From positions 1 to 64,000 of the forward strand of contig JABDDK010000002.1 in NCBI GenBank assembly GCA_013287665.1: a DNA stretch of 64,000 nt. The letters run 5' to 3'. Positions 17,423 through 26,560 of this stretch are shown in pieces. The position numbers and the translations under genes are program-made. Numbering within the stretch: the first letter of the stretch is position 1; each line of letters starts with the position of its first letter. A model generated the notes under the pieces. That model searched no databases. It worked only from the letters and a program-made list of their open reading frames with translations, and had not been told where the DNA came from. The stretch is from Alphaproteobacteria bacterium. Its GTDB lineage: Bacteria > Pseudomonadota > Alphaproteobacteria > UBA9655.

Positions 17423-18630
17423 TGTCGACCTTTAAGAATGAGTTTCAATTCAATTCATTTAAAACCAAGCCAACAATCTTGCAAGTTATTCCTGCTCTCG
17501 GATCAGGCGGTGTTGAAATTGAAACCCTAGAAATCGGCAGAGCCATTGCATCAGCCGGGGGGAGATCCCTCATTGCAGCTGATCTTAGCTATTGGGGAGG
17601 AGAGTCGTTGCCAGCTGAAATTGAATTCATTAACCTTCCCCTTAATACAAAGAACCCTTTTCGAATATCAAAGAATTCAAATCTCATCAAAGACTTAATC
17701 AAAAAAGAAGGTGTGAATCTTGTACATGTTCGGTCGCGTTCCCCTGCATGGAGTGCCTATAAAGCTACACGAGCCCTCGGGATCCCTTTCATCACCACAC
17801 ACCATGCAACCTATCGTTCTAAGAGTATACTAAAGACTTTCTATAATTCAGTTATGGTACGGGGAGATAGAGTCATTGCGATTTCCCAGTTTATGGCTGA
17901 CCATATTATGAAGATATATAAAAAGTCCTCATGGTTTGACCCAAAAAAGATTAGCCTTATTCACCGAGGCGTGGATTGCCATTTTTTTGACCCCTCGACA
18001 ATTTCAAAGGAGCGTCTCGCCCATCTTAAGAAAAGCTGGGAGTTAAAGCCTGAGACCCGTCTTATTCTTCTGCCTGGTCGTATTAGCAGGAATAAAGGAC
18101 AAGATGTCCTGATTAAAGCTCTTTCTCTTATGAATCATTCAGATGCAACTATTGTGTTTGTTGGTTCTGCACAAGGGCATGAAAACCTTAGGGATACATT
18201 GTTAAAACAAGCTGCATCCTTCGATCTTGAGGGACGCGTGAAATGGATGCCCCCCTGCCCCGACTTACCAGCAGCGTTTCAACTTGCTGATGTAATCGTA
18301 TGTCCCTCCCTCGTTCCCGAAGGCTTTGGGAGAGTAATTGCAGAAGCTCTCTCTATGAAGAAGCCCATTATCGCCTCAAACATTGGGGCACCGCGCGAAT
18401 TGATTGAGGACGGAAAAACGGGCTGGCTTACCCCTCCAGGTGATGCAGTGACGTTAGCAAAAACCTTAGATCACGTTCTAGACTTGTCAGAAAAACAGCT
18501 CAATAAAATGGGCGAGCTTGGGCGAAAACGAGCGCTATCAGACTTCTCAAAAGAAACAATGTGTTCGGAAACGATTGCCCTGTATGTGGACGTTTTAAAA
18601 GCCAGGGATTCTGTCACAACTTTTGATTAA
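17422..18630 (+). CDS. Glycosyltransferase family 4
   Basis: A 402-residue GT-B fold glycosyltransferase, probably for lipopolysaccharide or another surface glycan. The acceptor-side start has the loop ALGSGGVEIETLEI. The donor-side domain has LLPGRISRNKGQDVLI and the E-x7-E element PEGFGRVIAEALSMKKPIIA, then GAPRELIEDGKTGWL. The start is TTG at 17422, ten bases after AGGAG. Divergent and overlapping with the hydrolase gene. No other glycan genes adjoin, so the pathway cannot be named. Confidence 0.88.
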   Translation: MSTFKNEFQFNSFKTKPTILQVIPALGSGGVEIETLEIGRAIASAGGRSLIAADLSYWGGESLPAEIEFINLPLNTKNPFRISKNSNLIKDLIKKEGVNLVHVRSRSPAWSAYKATRALGIPFITTHHATYRSKSILKTFYNSVMVRGDRVIAISQFMADHIMKIYKKSSWFDPKKISLIHRGVDCHFFDPSTISKERLAHLKKSWELKPETRLILLPGRISRNKGQDVLIKALSLMNHSDATIVFVGSAQGHENLRDTLLKQAASFDLEGRVKWMPPCPDLPAAFQLADVIVCPSLVPEGFGRVIAEALSMKKPIIASNIGAPRELIEDGKTGWLTPPGDAVTLAKTLDHVLDLSEKQLNKMGELGRKRALSDFSKETMCSETIALYVDVLKARDSVTTFD

Positions 18631-18735
18631 TAATAATAATATATTAGCTTGAAAAAGTTTATGTAATCTCGTACGGTTATAAAGCTTAAATATTTTATTT
18701 AAGTTTGTAAGTATGTTTTAAAGGAACACAATTTA

Positions 18736-18972
18736 ATGATTAATTTCAAAAAACTCAGCCTATTCGCCTTAGCTAGTACCATCCTCACTGTCGGAGCTTG
18801 TTTTGCAAGCAGCAATCCGCCTGCTAACGAAGATAAAGCTGCAGCTGAAAAAATAGGCCGCGAAGCAGCACGTTTAGATGCACAGGCTAAAGGAGCTGCC
18901 TCAGATGTGAAACAAGGCTTCAAAAAAGGAAAAAAAGATTTTAAAGACAAATATAAGCATGCAAAGAAGTAA
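18736..18972 (+). CDS. Small exported Lys/Ala-rich protein (78 aa)
   Basis: The signal peptide MINFKKLSLFALASTILTVG runs into A-C-F-A-S. This is either a lipobox (VGAC, Cys at 22) or a cleavage after A-S. The mature chain is Ala/Glu-rich then strongly basic (KQGFKKGKKDFKDKYKHAKK), an amphipathic helix with a charged tail. It resembles small histone-like or entericidin-like exported peptides only in composition. ATG at 18736 follows AAAGGA. Downstream is a GC-rich hairpin (18999-19015) and the MITE-like element. Confidence 0.6.
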   Translation: MINFKKLSLFALASTILTVGACFASSNPPANEDKAAAEKIGREAARLDAQAKGAASDVKQGFKKGKKDFKDKYKHAKK

Positions 18973-19009
18973 CCCTAAGCTCTGTTTACATTAAGTTGCC
19001 CCGCCGCTA

Positions 19010-19299
19010 GCGGGGGGGGTATTATCCCCACTGCCATTAAGTTAAGCAAAACAGCCCACCACCTGGGTCGTCCCGGAAACAAGAATATCTTGAGCGAAGC
19101 TCAAGTCTTCTTGTTGTCCGGGATCCAGGACCAATACTCTTTCCGGAGGAAAGAAGGAATCATTACATTGCTTCGCAATGAGTTATTGCCCTGGATCCCG
19201 GGCTATGAGAAATCTAAGCTTCGCTTAGCATTTCTCATCTCCGGGACGACCCCATCGGGGAGGGCTTTCCCTTAACTTAATGGCGGGGGGTATTATCCC
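19010..19299. mobile_element. MITE-like palindromic element flanked by direct repeats
   Basis: Flanking direct repeats are G-C-(G)6-8-TATTATCCC at 19010-19028 and 19283-19299. Inside are terminal inverted repeats GCCATTAAGTTAAG (19033-19046) and CTTAACTTAATGGC (19271-19284), then nested inverted repeats: GGGTCGTCCCGG (19064-19075) with CCGGGACGACCC (19241-19252), and CCGGGATCCAGG (19118-19129) with CCTGGATCCCGG (19190-19201). There is no credible coding sequence; the 61-codon frame over it is a shadow. The rest of the gap up to thrS has a short GTGGGAGAGGT fragment and an AT-rich leader. Confidence 0.75.
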
Positions 19300-19424
19300 T
19301 TGTGGGAGAGGTGCCACCTTTCTGAACACTGCTTATTTGCTCATCCCTCATATACCGGTTGAGTTAAATTCTATTCCGTTGTAAAATGAGCGGCTTATTT
19401 ATTTTAACTTGACTCGAGGATTTC

Positions 19425-21380
19425 ATGATTACGATTCGCTTCCCTGATGGCTCACATCGGGAGTTTCCTAAAGGCATCACTGGTTGGGAGATTGCGAAAT
19501 CTATTAGCACGAGTCTTGCAAAAGAAGCGGTGGCTGTCAAAGTTGATGACCAGCTGTGGGATTTGACGCGCCCTATTGAAGCGGATGTGGCTTTCGAAGT
19601 CATTAAGCGCCCGTCTGAGGCGGGTCTTGATATCCTCCGTCATGATGCAGCCCACGTGTTCGCTGAGGCTGTCAAAGAGCTGTATCCCGAAACACAAATC
19701 ACGATTGGACCTTCTATCCAGGACGGTTTTTATTATGATCTTTATCGTGAAGAATCCTTTACACCGGAAGATCTTACGCGACTTGAAGAGCGTATGCACG
19801 ATATCGTTAATCGCGATGAAGCTGTGTCACGGGAAGTCTGGAGCCGCAAGCAAGCCATTGAGTTTTTCAAAAGCCAAGGTGAACATTTTAAAGCTGAAAT
19901 TATCCAGGATCTTCCTGAAGGCGATGAGCTTACGGTTTACCGCCAGGGAAACTTTGTGGATCTCTGCCGTGGCCCTCACCTCCCCTCAACAGGGAAACTG
20001 GGTCATGCATTCAAGCTAATGAAAATGTCGGGTGCTTACTGGCGCGGAGATCAAAAGAATGCACAGTTACAACGCGTCTATGGCACAGCTTGGTCAACAG
20101 AGAAGGACCTCCAGGATTATCTGACACGTCTTGAAGAAGCTGAGAAGAGAGATCATCGCCGTATCGGCAAAGACATGGATCTCTTTCATCTACAAGAAGA
20201 AGCCATTGGTCACGTTTTCTGGCATGCGAAAGGTTGGACTCTCTACAGACTCTTAGAAAAATACATGAGAGAAAAGCTGGAAGACGACTATGAGGAAGTG
20301 AAAACACCTCAACTTCTCGACCGATCGCTATGGGAAGCCTCAGGACACTGGGAGAAGTTTCGGGAGAATATGTTTACCCTTGAAGATGAAAACCGCGTCC
20401 TAGCGCTAAAGCCTATGAGCTGCCCTTGTCATGTTCTTATTTTCCGCCAGGGATTAAAGAGCTACCGTGACCTGCCTCTCCGTATGGCTGAGTTTGGGTC
20501 TTGTATGAGAAACGAGCCTTCAGGCGCTCTTGGGGGATTAACCCGCGTAAGAAGCTTCGTTCAGGATGACGGACACATTTTTTGTCGGGAAGATCAGATC
20601 CAAGAAGAAACACGTAAGTTCTGTGATCTTCTTTTAAGTGTTTATAAAGAGCTTGGCTTTGAGGATGTTATCGTTAACTTCTCCGACAGACCTTCTGTTA
20701 GAGCAGGATCAGATGAAACTTGGGATAAGGCTGAATCCCAACTGAAAGCAGGAGCCCAAGCCGCAGGACTCACCTGCAATTTAAATCCTGGTGATGGTGC
20801 ATTTTATGGGCCAAAGCTCGACTTTATTTTAAAGGATGCGATTGGTCGCCAGTGGCAGTGCGGAACATTTCAGCTTGATTTCGTCTTGCCTGAAAGGCTT
20901 GAGGCTTCTTATATCGGTGAAGACGGGAAGAAACATACTCCTGTGATGCTCCACCGTGCAATCTTCGGTTCATTTGAGCGCTTTATCGGTGTCTTTATTG
21001 AACATTATGCAGGTAAATTCCCTCTTTGGGTTGCCCCAGTGCAAGCCGTTGTTGCAACGGTGACACAAGAAGCTGATGAATATGCGCATCAAGTGCTCAA
21101 AGAGTTAAAAGAAGCTGGACTGCGCGCTGAGATTGACGTAAGGAATGAAAAGATTAATTTTAAAGTCCGTGAGCTCAGCTTGCAAAAAGTCCCCTATATC
21201 CTTGTTGTCGGAAAAAGGGAAGCTGAGGAACGGACTGTGGCCTTACGTAAGTTGGGCGGCGAAGCACAAGAAATCCTTGCTCTTGACGCAGTTATCGATA
21301 AACTGTGGAACGAGGCCATTCCACCCCACAAACGGCCTCACATGGAAAAAACAGATAGAAGGAGAACTTTACATATCTAA
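19425..21380 (+). CDS. thrS: Threonyl-tRNA synthetase
   Basis: Charges tRNA-Thr. The 651 residues comprise a TGS domain ([16 protein letters not shown]), the editing domain with [16 protein letters not shown] and [10 protein letters not shown], and a class II catalytic core with zinc-ligand region [13 protein letters not shown], motif 2 around [20 protein letters not shown], and motif 3 [15 protein letters not shown]. The C-terminal anticodon-binding domain begins [14 protein letters not shown] at 19425 is preceded by CGAGGA. Its last codons overlap the probable ATA start of infC, a conserved thrS-infC linkage. Confidence 0.97.
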   Translation: MITIRFPDGSHREFPKGITGWEIAKSISTSLAKEAVAVKVDDQLWDLTRPIEADVAFEVIKRPSEAGLDILRHDAAHVFAEAVKELYPETQITIGPSIQDGFYYDLYREESFTPEDLTRLEERMHDIVNRDEAVSREVWSRKQAIEFFKSQGEHFKAEIIQDLPEGDELTVYRQGNFVDLCRGPHLPSTGKLGHAFKLMKMSGAYWRGDQKNAQLQRVYGTAWSTEKDLQDYLTRLEEAEKRDHRRIGKDMDLFHLQEEAIGHVFWHAKGWTLYRLLEKYMREKLEDDYEEVKTPQLLDRSLWEASGHWEKFRENMFTLEDENRVLALKPMSCPCHVLIFRQGLKSYRDLPLRMAEFGSCMRNEPSGALGGLTRVRSFVQDDGHIFCREDQIQEETRKFCDLLLSVYKELGFEDVIVNFSDRPSVRAGSDETWDKAESQLKAGAQAAGLTCNLNPGDGAFYGPKLDFILKDAIGRQWQCGTFQLDFVLPERLEASYIGEDGKKHTPVMLHRAIFGSFERFIGVFIEHYAGKFPLWVAPVQAVVATVTQEADEYAHQVLKELKEAGLRAEIDVRNEKINFKVRELSLQKVPYILVVGKREAEERTVALRKLGGEAQEILALDAVIDKLWNEAIPPHKRPHMEKTDRRRTLHI

Positions 21381-21915
21381 GATCATGAGAGAAGACAAAG
21401 CGCCAACGCAAGATGGCCCTCGTGTCAATGACAAAATCCTATCTCAAAAAGTCCGTCTCGTGGATGAGAATGGAGAAATGGTTGGTGTTGTAACCCACAA
21501 AGAAGCAATGGAGCGCGCCTTTAAGGCAGGGCTTGATCTCGTTGAGGTCTCACCTAACGCAGAACCCCCCGTTTGTAAGATACTGGATTACGGTAAGTAT
21601 AAGTTCGAAGAACAAAAACGCCGTGCCGAAATTCGCAAAAAGCAAAAAGTTATCGAAATCAAAGAGATTCAACTCCGCCCTGGTATTGATAAGCATGACT
21701 TTGAGGTCAAAATGCGCAGTGCTCGTAAGTTCATTGAAGAAGGTGATAAACTTAAGGTTACGCTTCGTTTTCGTGGTCGTGAGCTTTCTCACCAACAACT
21801 GGGTGTTGAGGTTTTAAACCGCGTTAAGGCAACTCTCGAAGACATTGCCAAGGTTGAAATGCACCCGAAATTAGAAGGCAAACGCATGATCATGGTTATG
21901 GGGCCGGTTAAATAG
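21373..21915 (+). CDS. infC: Translation initiation factor IF-3, probable ATA start
   Basis: Binds the 30S subunit, prevents 50S joining and checks start codons. The two-domain protein is complete: the N domain has [19 protein letters not shown] and [17 protein letters not shown], the linker is basic ([12 protein letters not shown]), and the C domain has [23 protein letters not shown] at 21359-21364 is eight bases before ATA at 21373 but 20 bases before the first ATG at 21385. IF-3 genes commonly use rare starts so that IF-3 represses its own synthesis, so ATA at 21373 (180 residues) is preferred. The start overlaps the thrS stop by eight bases. Confidence 0.93.
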   Translation: MSKIMREDKAPTQDGPRVNDKILSQKVRLVDENGEMVGVVTHKEAMERAFKAGLDLVEVSPNAEPPVCKILDYGKYKFEEQKRRAEIRKKQKVIEIKEIQLRPGIDKHDFEVKMRSARKFIEEGDKLKVTLRFRGRELSHQQLGVEVLNRVKATLEDIAKVEMHPKLEGKRMIMVMGPVK

Positions 21916-21993
21916 ACACATTATTGATGACTATTTGATAATTTAGTGTTATAAGCCTGCTATATTCAATACTTGAGGTATAAAAGAGGAATT

Positions 21994-22734
21994 ATGAAAC
22001 ACCTTTTAAAAACTGTAAGCATGAGTGCTTTAATTATGACGACAACTCTTCATCAAGTCCGCGCTGAAGATAATGGCCCCCTGGTTGTTGAACTTATCAC
22101 ACGTGTTGGAAATGTTGAGGCCGAGAATAGAGAACTCCGTGGAATGCTCGATGAAAATCGTCATGAGATTGCCCAACTAAAGCAAAGGCTCGAAACCATC
22201 AATGCAGATGTAGATCAACGCTTAAGCACTGCTGAAAGTGCAGCCCCTGTACCCCACGGGGCTTCATCTAATCCTATCCCCATTGGTCGGACGGTTGGAG
22301 CGGATACATCTCATGAGACAGCCCAACCTTTTCAAGATTCCGAAACGTCAACAACGGCAAGCAGTTCGAATGGTTATGAAACTGCTCGTTCCTTGCTCGA
22401 GCAAGGTGACTATGAAGCTGCAGAAAAAGCATTTGCCGGCTTTGTAAGCGCCCATCCCAAGGACGAACATGCAGGGGCAGCCCAGTATTGGCTCGGCGTA
22501 ACGTTCTTCGTTCGTAACCAACATGAGAAAGCAGCCAAAGCCTTTGCGAAAGGCTACAAAACCTATCCGAAGTCTGCAAAGGCCCCGGATAATTTGATGA
22601 AGCTTGCCAAATCATTAGCCGCACTCGACAGAAATGCGGATGCGTGCTCTACGCTGGATCAACTGTCAGGTGAATATCCTAAGGCCCTTGTGAAGGAAGT
22701 GTCTCACGAGAAAAAGAGCTTGGGCTGTAGGTAA
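21994..22734 (+). CDS. cpoB: CpoB/YbgF, Tol-Pal associated periplasmic TPR protein
   Basis: Periplasmic coordinator of peptidoglycan synthesis with Tol-Pal-driven outer-membrane constriction. It has a signal peptide (MKHLLKTVSMSALIMTTTLHQVRA), a coiled coil (NVEAENRELRGMLDENRHEI and onward), a Ser/Thr/Pro linker, and three TPRs beginning YETARSLLEQGDYEAAEKAF. It ends with the family's ACSTLDQLSGEYP. ATG at 21994 follows AGAGGA at the right distance; an in-frame TTG at 21973 is rejected. tolQRAB-pal are not adjacent, which is unusual for this gene. Convergent with degP across a palindromic element. Confidence 0.88.
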   Translation: MKHLLKTVSMSALIMTTTLHQVRAEDNGPLVVELITRVGNVEAENRELRGMLDENRHEIAQLKQRLETINADVDQRLSTAESAAPVPHGASSNPIPIGRTVGADTSHETAQPFQDSETSTTASSSNGYETARSLLEQGDYEAAEKAFAGFVSAHPKDEHAGAAQYWLGVTFFVRNQHEKAAKAFAKGYKTYPKSAKAPDNLMKLAKSLAALDRNADACSTLDQLSGEYPKALVKEVSHEKKSLGCR

Positions 22735-22740
22735 TACTTT

Positions 22741-22985
22741 CACCTCTCCCCTTCGTGGGAGAGGTCGCCCTTTCAGGGCGGGTGAGGGGGATTAAATGCT
22801 CAGTGCTCAGAGTTCTTTTCTGATATCGAATGCTTAAAGCATTGAAACGTTTTAAAGGTTTAAAAAAGAAACGCAAAACAACCATTGGGAAGCCTGAGTA
22901 GATCAGAGTTTTTCTGAATACTGAGCACTGTACCGCCCCTCACCCGCCCCTTGCAGGGCGACCTCTCCCACGAAGGGGAGAGGTG
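22741..22985. repeat. Long nested inverted-repeat element between cpoB and degP
   Basis: The arms are 22741-22790 (starting CACCTCTCCCCTTCGTGGGA) and 22933-22985 (ending GAAGGGGAGAGGTG). Each arm folds on itself as well. Inner inverted repeats CAGTGCTCAG (22801-22810) and CTGAGCACTG (22921-22930) surround a 110-base AT-rich centre. A short relative of the outer arm lies at 53021-53042. It sits between two convergent stops and could end transcription both ways. Confidence 0.75.
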
Positions 22986-22995
22986 AAGAGCCACC

Positions 22996-24495
22996 TCAAT
23001 GCTTCTCATTATCAGGCGTTAGCTTAATGGAAACGTAACGTGATTCTCCATCACGATTTATCAAGAGAAGTGCTGACTTCCGATTATCCTTTTCAGCTTT
23101 CTTCAATGAATCAACAACATTCTGAGGGGTTTTGACTTCCTCTTGGCTGATCTCCATGATGATGTCACCTGGCCTTATCCCCTTCTCTGCTGCTGAGCCT
23201 TTGGCCGCAACATCAACAACGAGGACACCCTGCACATCTTTAGCTAAGTCAAAGCGCTGACGGACTTCTTCTGTTAAGGGTTGAAGGGTCATTCCATGGA
23301 TTTCCACACCTTTGGTGAGTTCCTTTCCACCATCGGGAGACGGAATCACACCCGTTTCCTCTGCTTCCTCATACTCTCCCACTTGAATAGGAACGGTGAT
23401 GATCTTTCCTTTACGCCAAACTGTAAGGGGCGCTTGCGTTCCAACGGCAATATCAGCAACGAGTCTTGGTAAACTGCGCACGTCTTTAACCTCTGCATCG
23501 CCAACCTTTAAAATAACGTCTCCTGATTGAAGCTTCGCTTTAGCTGCGGGCCCATCCTTAACCACATTTCCAACGAGAGCACCTTTTAGATCCTTTAGTC
23601 CTAAGCCTTCTGCAATGTCCTCAGTGACGGGTTGGATATGGACGCCAATCCATCCTCTTTTTGTACGACCATATTGGCGAATTTGGTCAACAACTTTCCT
23701 CGCAATTTCTGATGGTATCGCAAACCCAATTCCAACGCTTGCCCCTGTCGGGGAATAAATAGATGTATTCAACCCAACAACAGCGCCATTCATATCAAAC
23801 ATAGGGCCCCCGGAATTGCCTAAGTTAATAGACGCATCCGTTTGAATATATCCCTCAACAAAATCTCCGGAACGACTTTTTTCGCCAATGTCACGTGCGA
23901 GGTGTGAAACAATCCCTGCCGTTACAGTGCCCCCTAAGCCAAATGGGTTGCCAATGGCTATAATCCAGTCACCCGTACGGAGTTTCTCAGAATTTCCCCA
24001 TTGAACAGAAGGAAGCTTTTTGTCAGTTTTAACTTTTAAGAGTGCAACATCCGTTTTACGATCACGACCTACGAGGGTTGCTTTCAGTTCAGTGTTATCA
24101 TTCAAAATGACGGTAATTTGATCTGCATCAGCAACAACATGATTGTTTGTTACAATGTAGCCTTCCGGATCAATAATAAAGCCAGAGCCTAATGAGGTGA
24201 CGTTCCGTGGTCCTTCAGGTTGCATCCGGTCCATAAACTCTTTAAAAAAGTCCTCAAGCGGGGACCCTTTTCCAAAAGGGTTTTCAGCCGGAGATTGTCC
24301 CATATCGTTGCGCGTGCGTATTTGTGTCGTTGTTGAAATATTCACAACCGCGGGCAAAAGAGGAGCGACCAAATCAGCAAATCCATTAGGGACAGTAACA
24401 GGTGCCGTCTTATCAGCTGCAAAACTGTGATTCGTTAATGAAGTAGATAATACTAAAGTAAATATAATACTTCTTAAACATGATTTAGTCGACAT
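22996..24495 (-). CDS. degP: DegP/HtrA-type periplasmic serine protease
   Basis: Periplasmic protease/chaperone for misfolded envelope proteins; 499 residues. It has a signal peptide (about residues 1-26), then the trypsin-like domain with catalytic His119 (TNNHVVADAD), Asp149 (RKTDVALLKV) and Ser228 (NLGNSGGPMF). The first PDZ starts near GWIGVHIQPVTEDIAEGL and the second near GVEIHGMTLQPL, with LVVDVAAKGSAAEKGIRPGD. The gene follows hflC by 15 bases in an hflK-hflC-degP operon, the usual alphaproteobacterial arrangement. Confidence 0.95.
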   Translation of the reverse strand: MSTKSCLRSIIFTLVLSTSLTNHSFAADKTAPVTVPNGFADLVAPLLPAVVNISTTTQIRTRNDMGQSPAENPFGKGSPLEDFFKEFMDRMQPEGPRNVTSLGSGFIIDPEGYIVTNNHVVADADQITVILNDNTELKATLVGRDRKTDVALLKVKTDKKLPSVQWGNSEKLRTGDWIIAIGNPFGLGGTVTAGIVSHLARDIGEKSRSGDFVEGYIQTDASINLGNSGGPMFDMNGAVVGLNTSIYSPTGASVGIGFAIPSEIARKVVDQIRQYGRTKRGWIGVHIQPVTEDIAEGLGLKDLKGALVGNVVKDGPAAKAKLQSGDVILKVGDAEVKDVRSLPRLVADIAVGTQAPLTVWRKGKIITVPIQVGEYEEAEETGVIPSPDGGKELTKGVEIHGMTLQPLTEEVRQRFDLAKDVQGVLVVDVAAKGSAAEKGIRPGDIIMEISQEEVKTPQNVVDSLKKAEKDNRKSALLLINRDGESRYVSIKLTPDNEKH

Positions 24496-24510
24496 TTCCG
24501 ATACGTCTCC

Positions 24511-25368
24511 TTACCGATTTAAATACTTAAAGAAATCATCCTTAGGGGATAATATAAAGGTAGTTGTTTCATGGTTCAAGGCAGATTTATAAGCATTCAT
24601 TGATCTATAAAAATCATAGAATTTGATATCTTGTCCATAGGTTGCTGCTGCTGTTTGGGTCACGTATGCATCACCTTGACCGCGGATTGTTTCAGACTTT
24701 TTCGTAGCCTCGGCCAAAATAATCGTCCGCTCCTTATCAGCTGTTGATTTAATTTCTTGAGCCATTTCATCGCCACGTGAACGGAATTCTTGGGCTTCTT
24801 GTTTTCTTTCACTGATCATTCGGTTAAAGATGGCTTCACTGTTTTCAATCGGTAAATCAGTTCCTCTCAACTGTAGATCAACGACTTCAATCCCGAAGGC
24901 TTTAGCCGCTGCATTCATCTGATCGCGAATACTTTTCGCAATTTCCGATCGTTTTGGTGAAAGTACATCCGTCAATTTGACTTGACCGAGCACACTCAGC
25001 GCTATGGATTGGTTGAGAATTCGCAACCGTTGTTCAGCACCCTCTTCATTTTGAACAGTACGATAAAAAAGGGCGGGATCAACAATCTTGTAACGTGCAA
25101 AAGTATCAACTAAAAGACGTTTTTGATCAGCAAGGGTTGCCGGAATTGCGGGAAGATCAAAGTCAAGTATCCGATTATCGTAACTTCGTACATTTTGTAA
25201 AAAAGGTATTTTCATAAAAAGACCAGGTTCTTTAATGACACGAATGAGTTTACCAAATTCCAGCACGAGAGTTTGCTGAGTCTGCTGTACGATAAAGATA
25301 GACCCCATCAAAATGCCAAAAATGACAAGAATCGGAATCGAGAAAACAATGAGTGATTTCGATTTCAT
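24511..25368 (-). CDS. hflC: HflC, FtsH protease modulator
   Basis: SPFH/prohibitin-domain protein of 285 residues with an N-terminal membrane anchor (SLIVFSIPILVIFGILMGSI). It forms a periplasmic cage with HflK around the FtsH protease. The start of the SPFH domain is FIVQQTQQTLVLEFGKLIRV. The Ala/Glu-rich coiled coil (SERKQEAQEFRSRGDEMAQE) and GQGDAYVTQTAAATYGQD are typical. Its ATG overlaps the hflK stop (ATGA-type, four bases), so the two are translationally coupled. Confidence 0.95.
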   Translation of the reverse strand: MKSKSLIVFSIPILVIFGILMGSIFIVQQTQQTLVLEFGKLIRVIKEPGLFMKIPFLQNVRSYDNRILDFDLPAIPATLADQKRLLVDTFARYKIVDPALFYRTVQNEEGAEQRLRILNQSIALSVLGQVKLTDVLSPKRSEIAKSIRDQMNAAAKAFGIEVVDLQLRGTDLPIENSEAIFNRMISERKQEAQEFRSRGDEMAQEIKSTADKERTIILAEATKKSETIRGQGDAYVTQTAAATYGQDIKFYDFYRSMNAYKSALNHETTTFILSPKDDFFKYLNR

Positions 25369-26483
25369 TGTGCGACCTCCTCAGGTTTTGCAGGTTTGTT
25401 CTTTAGCTCAGGAAGAGGTAGGTAAGGTAGAACACCCTGACTCTTTGATCCATCAACAATTAGCTTTTGTGTCTGCTCAAGTATTGCTTGCATTGTATCT
25501 AAGTAAATACGATTCTTAGTTACTTCGGGAGCAGCCTTATATTGATCAAAGACGAGTTTAAAGCGGGATGTTTCTCCGTCTATATCAGCCATGACTTTAC
25601 CTTTATAAGCCTCTGCATCCTGTATGATCTTCTTAGCCTGACCTCGAGCAACAGGAACGATTGAATTTCGGTAGTATTCAGCTTCGTTTCTCTTTCTCTC
25701 CATGTCAGCTTTTGCGCTTTGAACATCCAAATAGGCATCAATAACTTTACTGGTTGGAGGGGTCACTTTTAAAAGCTCAACCTGAGAAATCTCAATGCCG
25801 AGCTTATATTCATCGACAAGTTTCTGAAGCATTTCTCTGAGATGCACATTAATTTTGCTCCGTCCTTCAGACAAAATCTGAGCAATAGGAGTTTGAGCAA
25901 TGACGGCCCTCACAATACTATCTGCAGCTGCCCTTATGGTCGTATCCGGCGATTTAACATTAAACAAGTAGTTACCTAAATTACTGATGCGCCAGTTTAC
26001 AGCAAATTGCACATTCGCAATATTCTCATCACCCGTTAACATGAGGGCGCCTTCACCACTCAGATTACCTCCGCTGGTGTTCGTTTCATTCGTATTTGTA
26101 AAAATATTAATGGCAGTTACATTACGAATTAAGGCTGTTTCTATTGGTGTTGGAAGATGATAATTCAATCCTGGATCCGTTGTCCGAACCCATTTACCAA
26201 ACCTTAAGACTGCTGCTTGTTCATCCTGTTGTACAGTATAAATACCCGTCAGAAGCCACAAGAAGAATATACCGCCTGCAACATACCATAATGTCCGGCC
26301 GCCCCCTTTCCCATCTTTAGGAAAGAACTTCTTAAATTTATCCTGGCTTTGCTTAAATAAGTTTTCTAAATCAGGGCCGTCCTCCCCTCCCCTTTTACGA
26401 TTCGGTCTTTTGGTCCAGATGTTATCCTCATCATCACCGCCACCATGCCCCCAAGGACCTCCCTCATCATCTTTAGAACTCAT
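25365..26483 (-). CDS. hflK: HflK, FtsH protease modulator
   Basis: Partner of HflC; 372 residues from ATG at 26483, which follows AAGGAG. The frame stays open upstream, but that part overlaps the divergent mrp start and has no ribosome site. The N-terminus is a Gly/Asp-rich cytoplasmic tail (MSSKDDEGGPWGHGGGDDED), followed by one membrane helix (TLWYVAGGIFFLWLLTGIY) and the SPFH domain (VQQDEQAAVLRFGKWVR). The C-terminal part is a coiled coil and a Pro-rich tail. First gene of hflK-hflC-degP, divergent from mrp with a 77-base promoter interval. Confidence 0.95.
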   Translation of the reverse strand: MSSKDDEGGPWGHGGGDDEDNIWTKRPNRKRGGEDGPDLENLFKQSQDKFKKFFPKDGKGGGRTLWYVAGGIFFLWLLTGIYTVQQDEQAAVLRFGKWVRTTDPGLNYHLPTPIETALIRNVTAINIFTNTNETNTSGGNLSGEGALMLTGDENIANVQFAVNWRISNLGNYLFNVKSPDTTIRAAADSIVRAVIAQTPIAQILSEGRSKINVHLREMLQKLVDEYKLGIEISQVELLKVTPPTSKVIDAYLDVQSAKADMERKRNEAEYYRNSIVPVARGQAKKIIQDAEAYKGKVMADIDGETSRFKLVFDQYKAAPEVTKNRIYLDTMQAILEQTQKLIVDGSKSQGVLPYLPLPELKNKPAKPEEVAQ

Positions 26484-26560
26484 TCTTGCTTGCTCCTTTT
26501 CATTCTTATAAACATACGTTATAGATGATTTCGCAATGTTAAGCAATCGGGATAGGTTAC

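Noticed and set aside
19090-19275. 61-codon open frame inside the 19 kb element
   Set aside because: It runs across the inverted repeats, has no homologous pattern and no convincing ribosome site.
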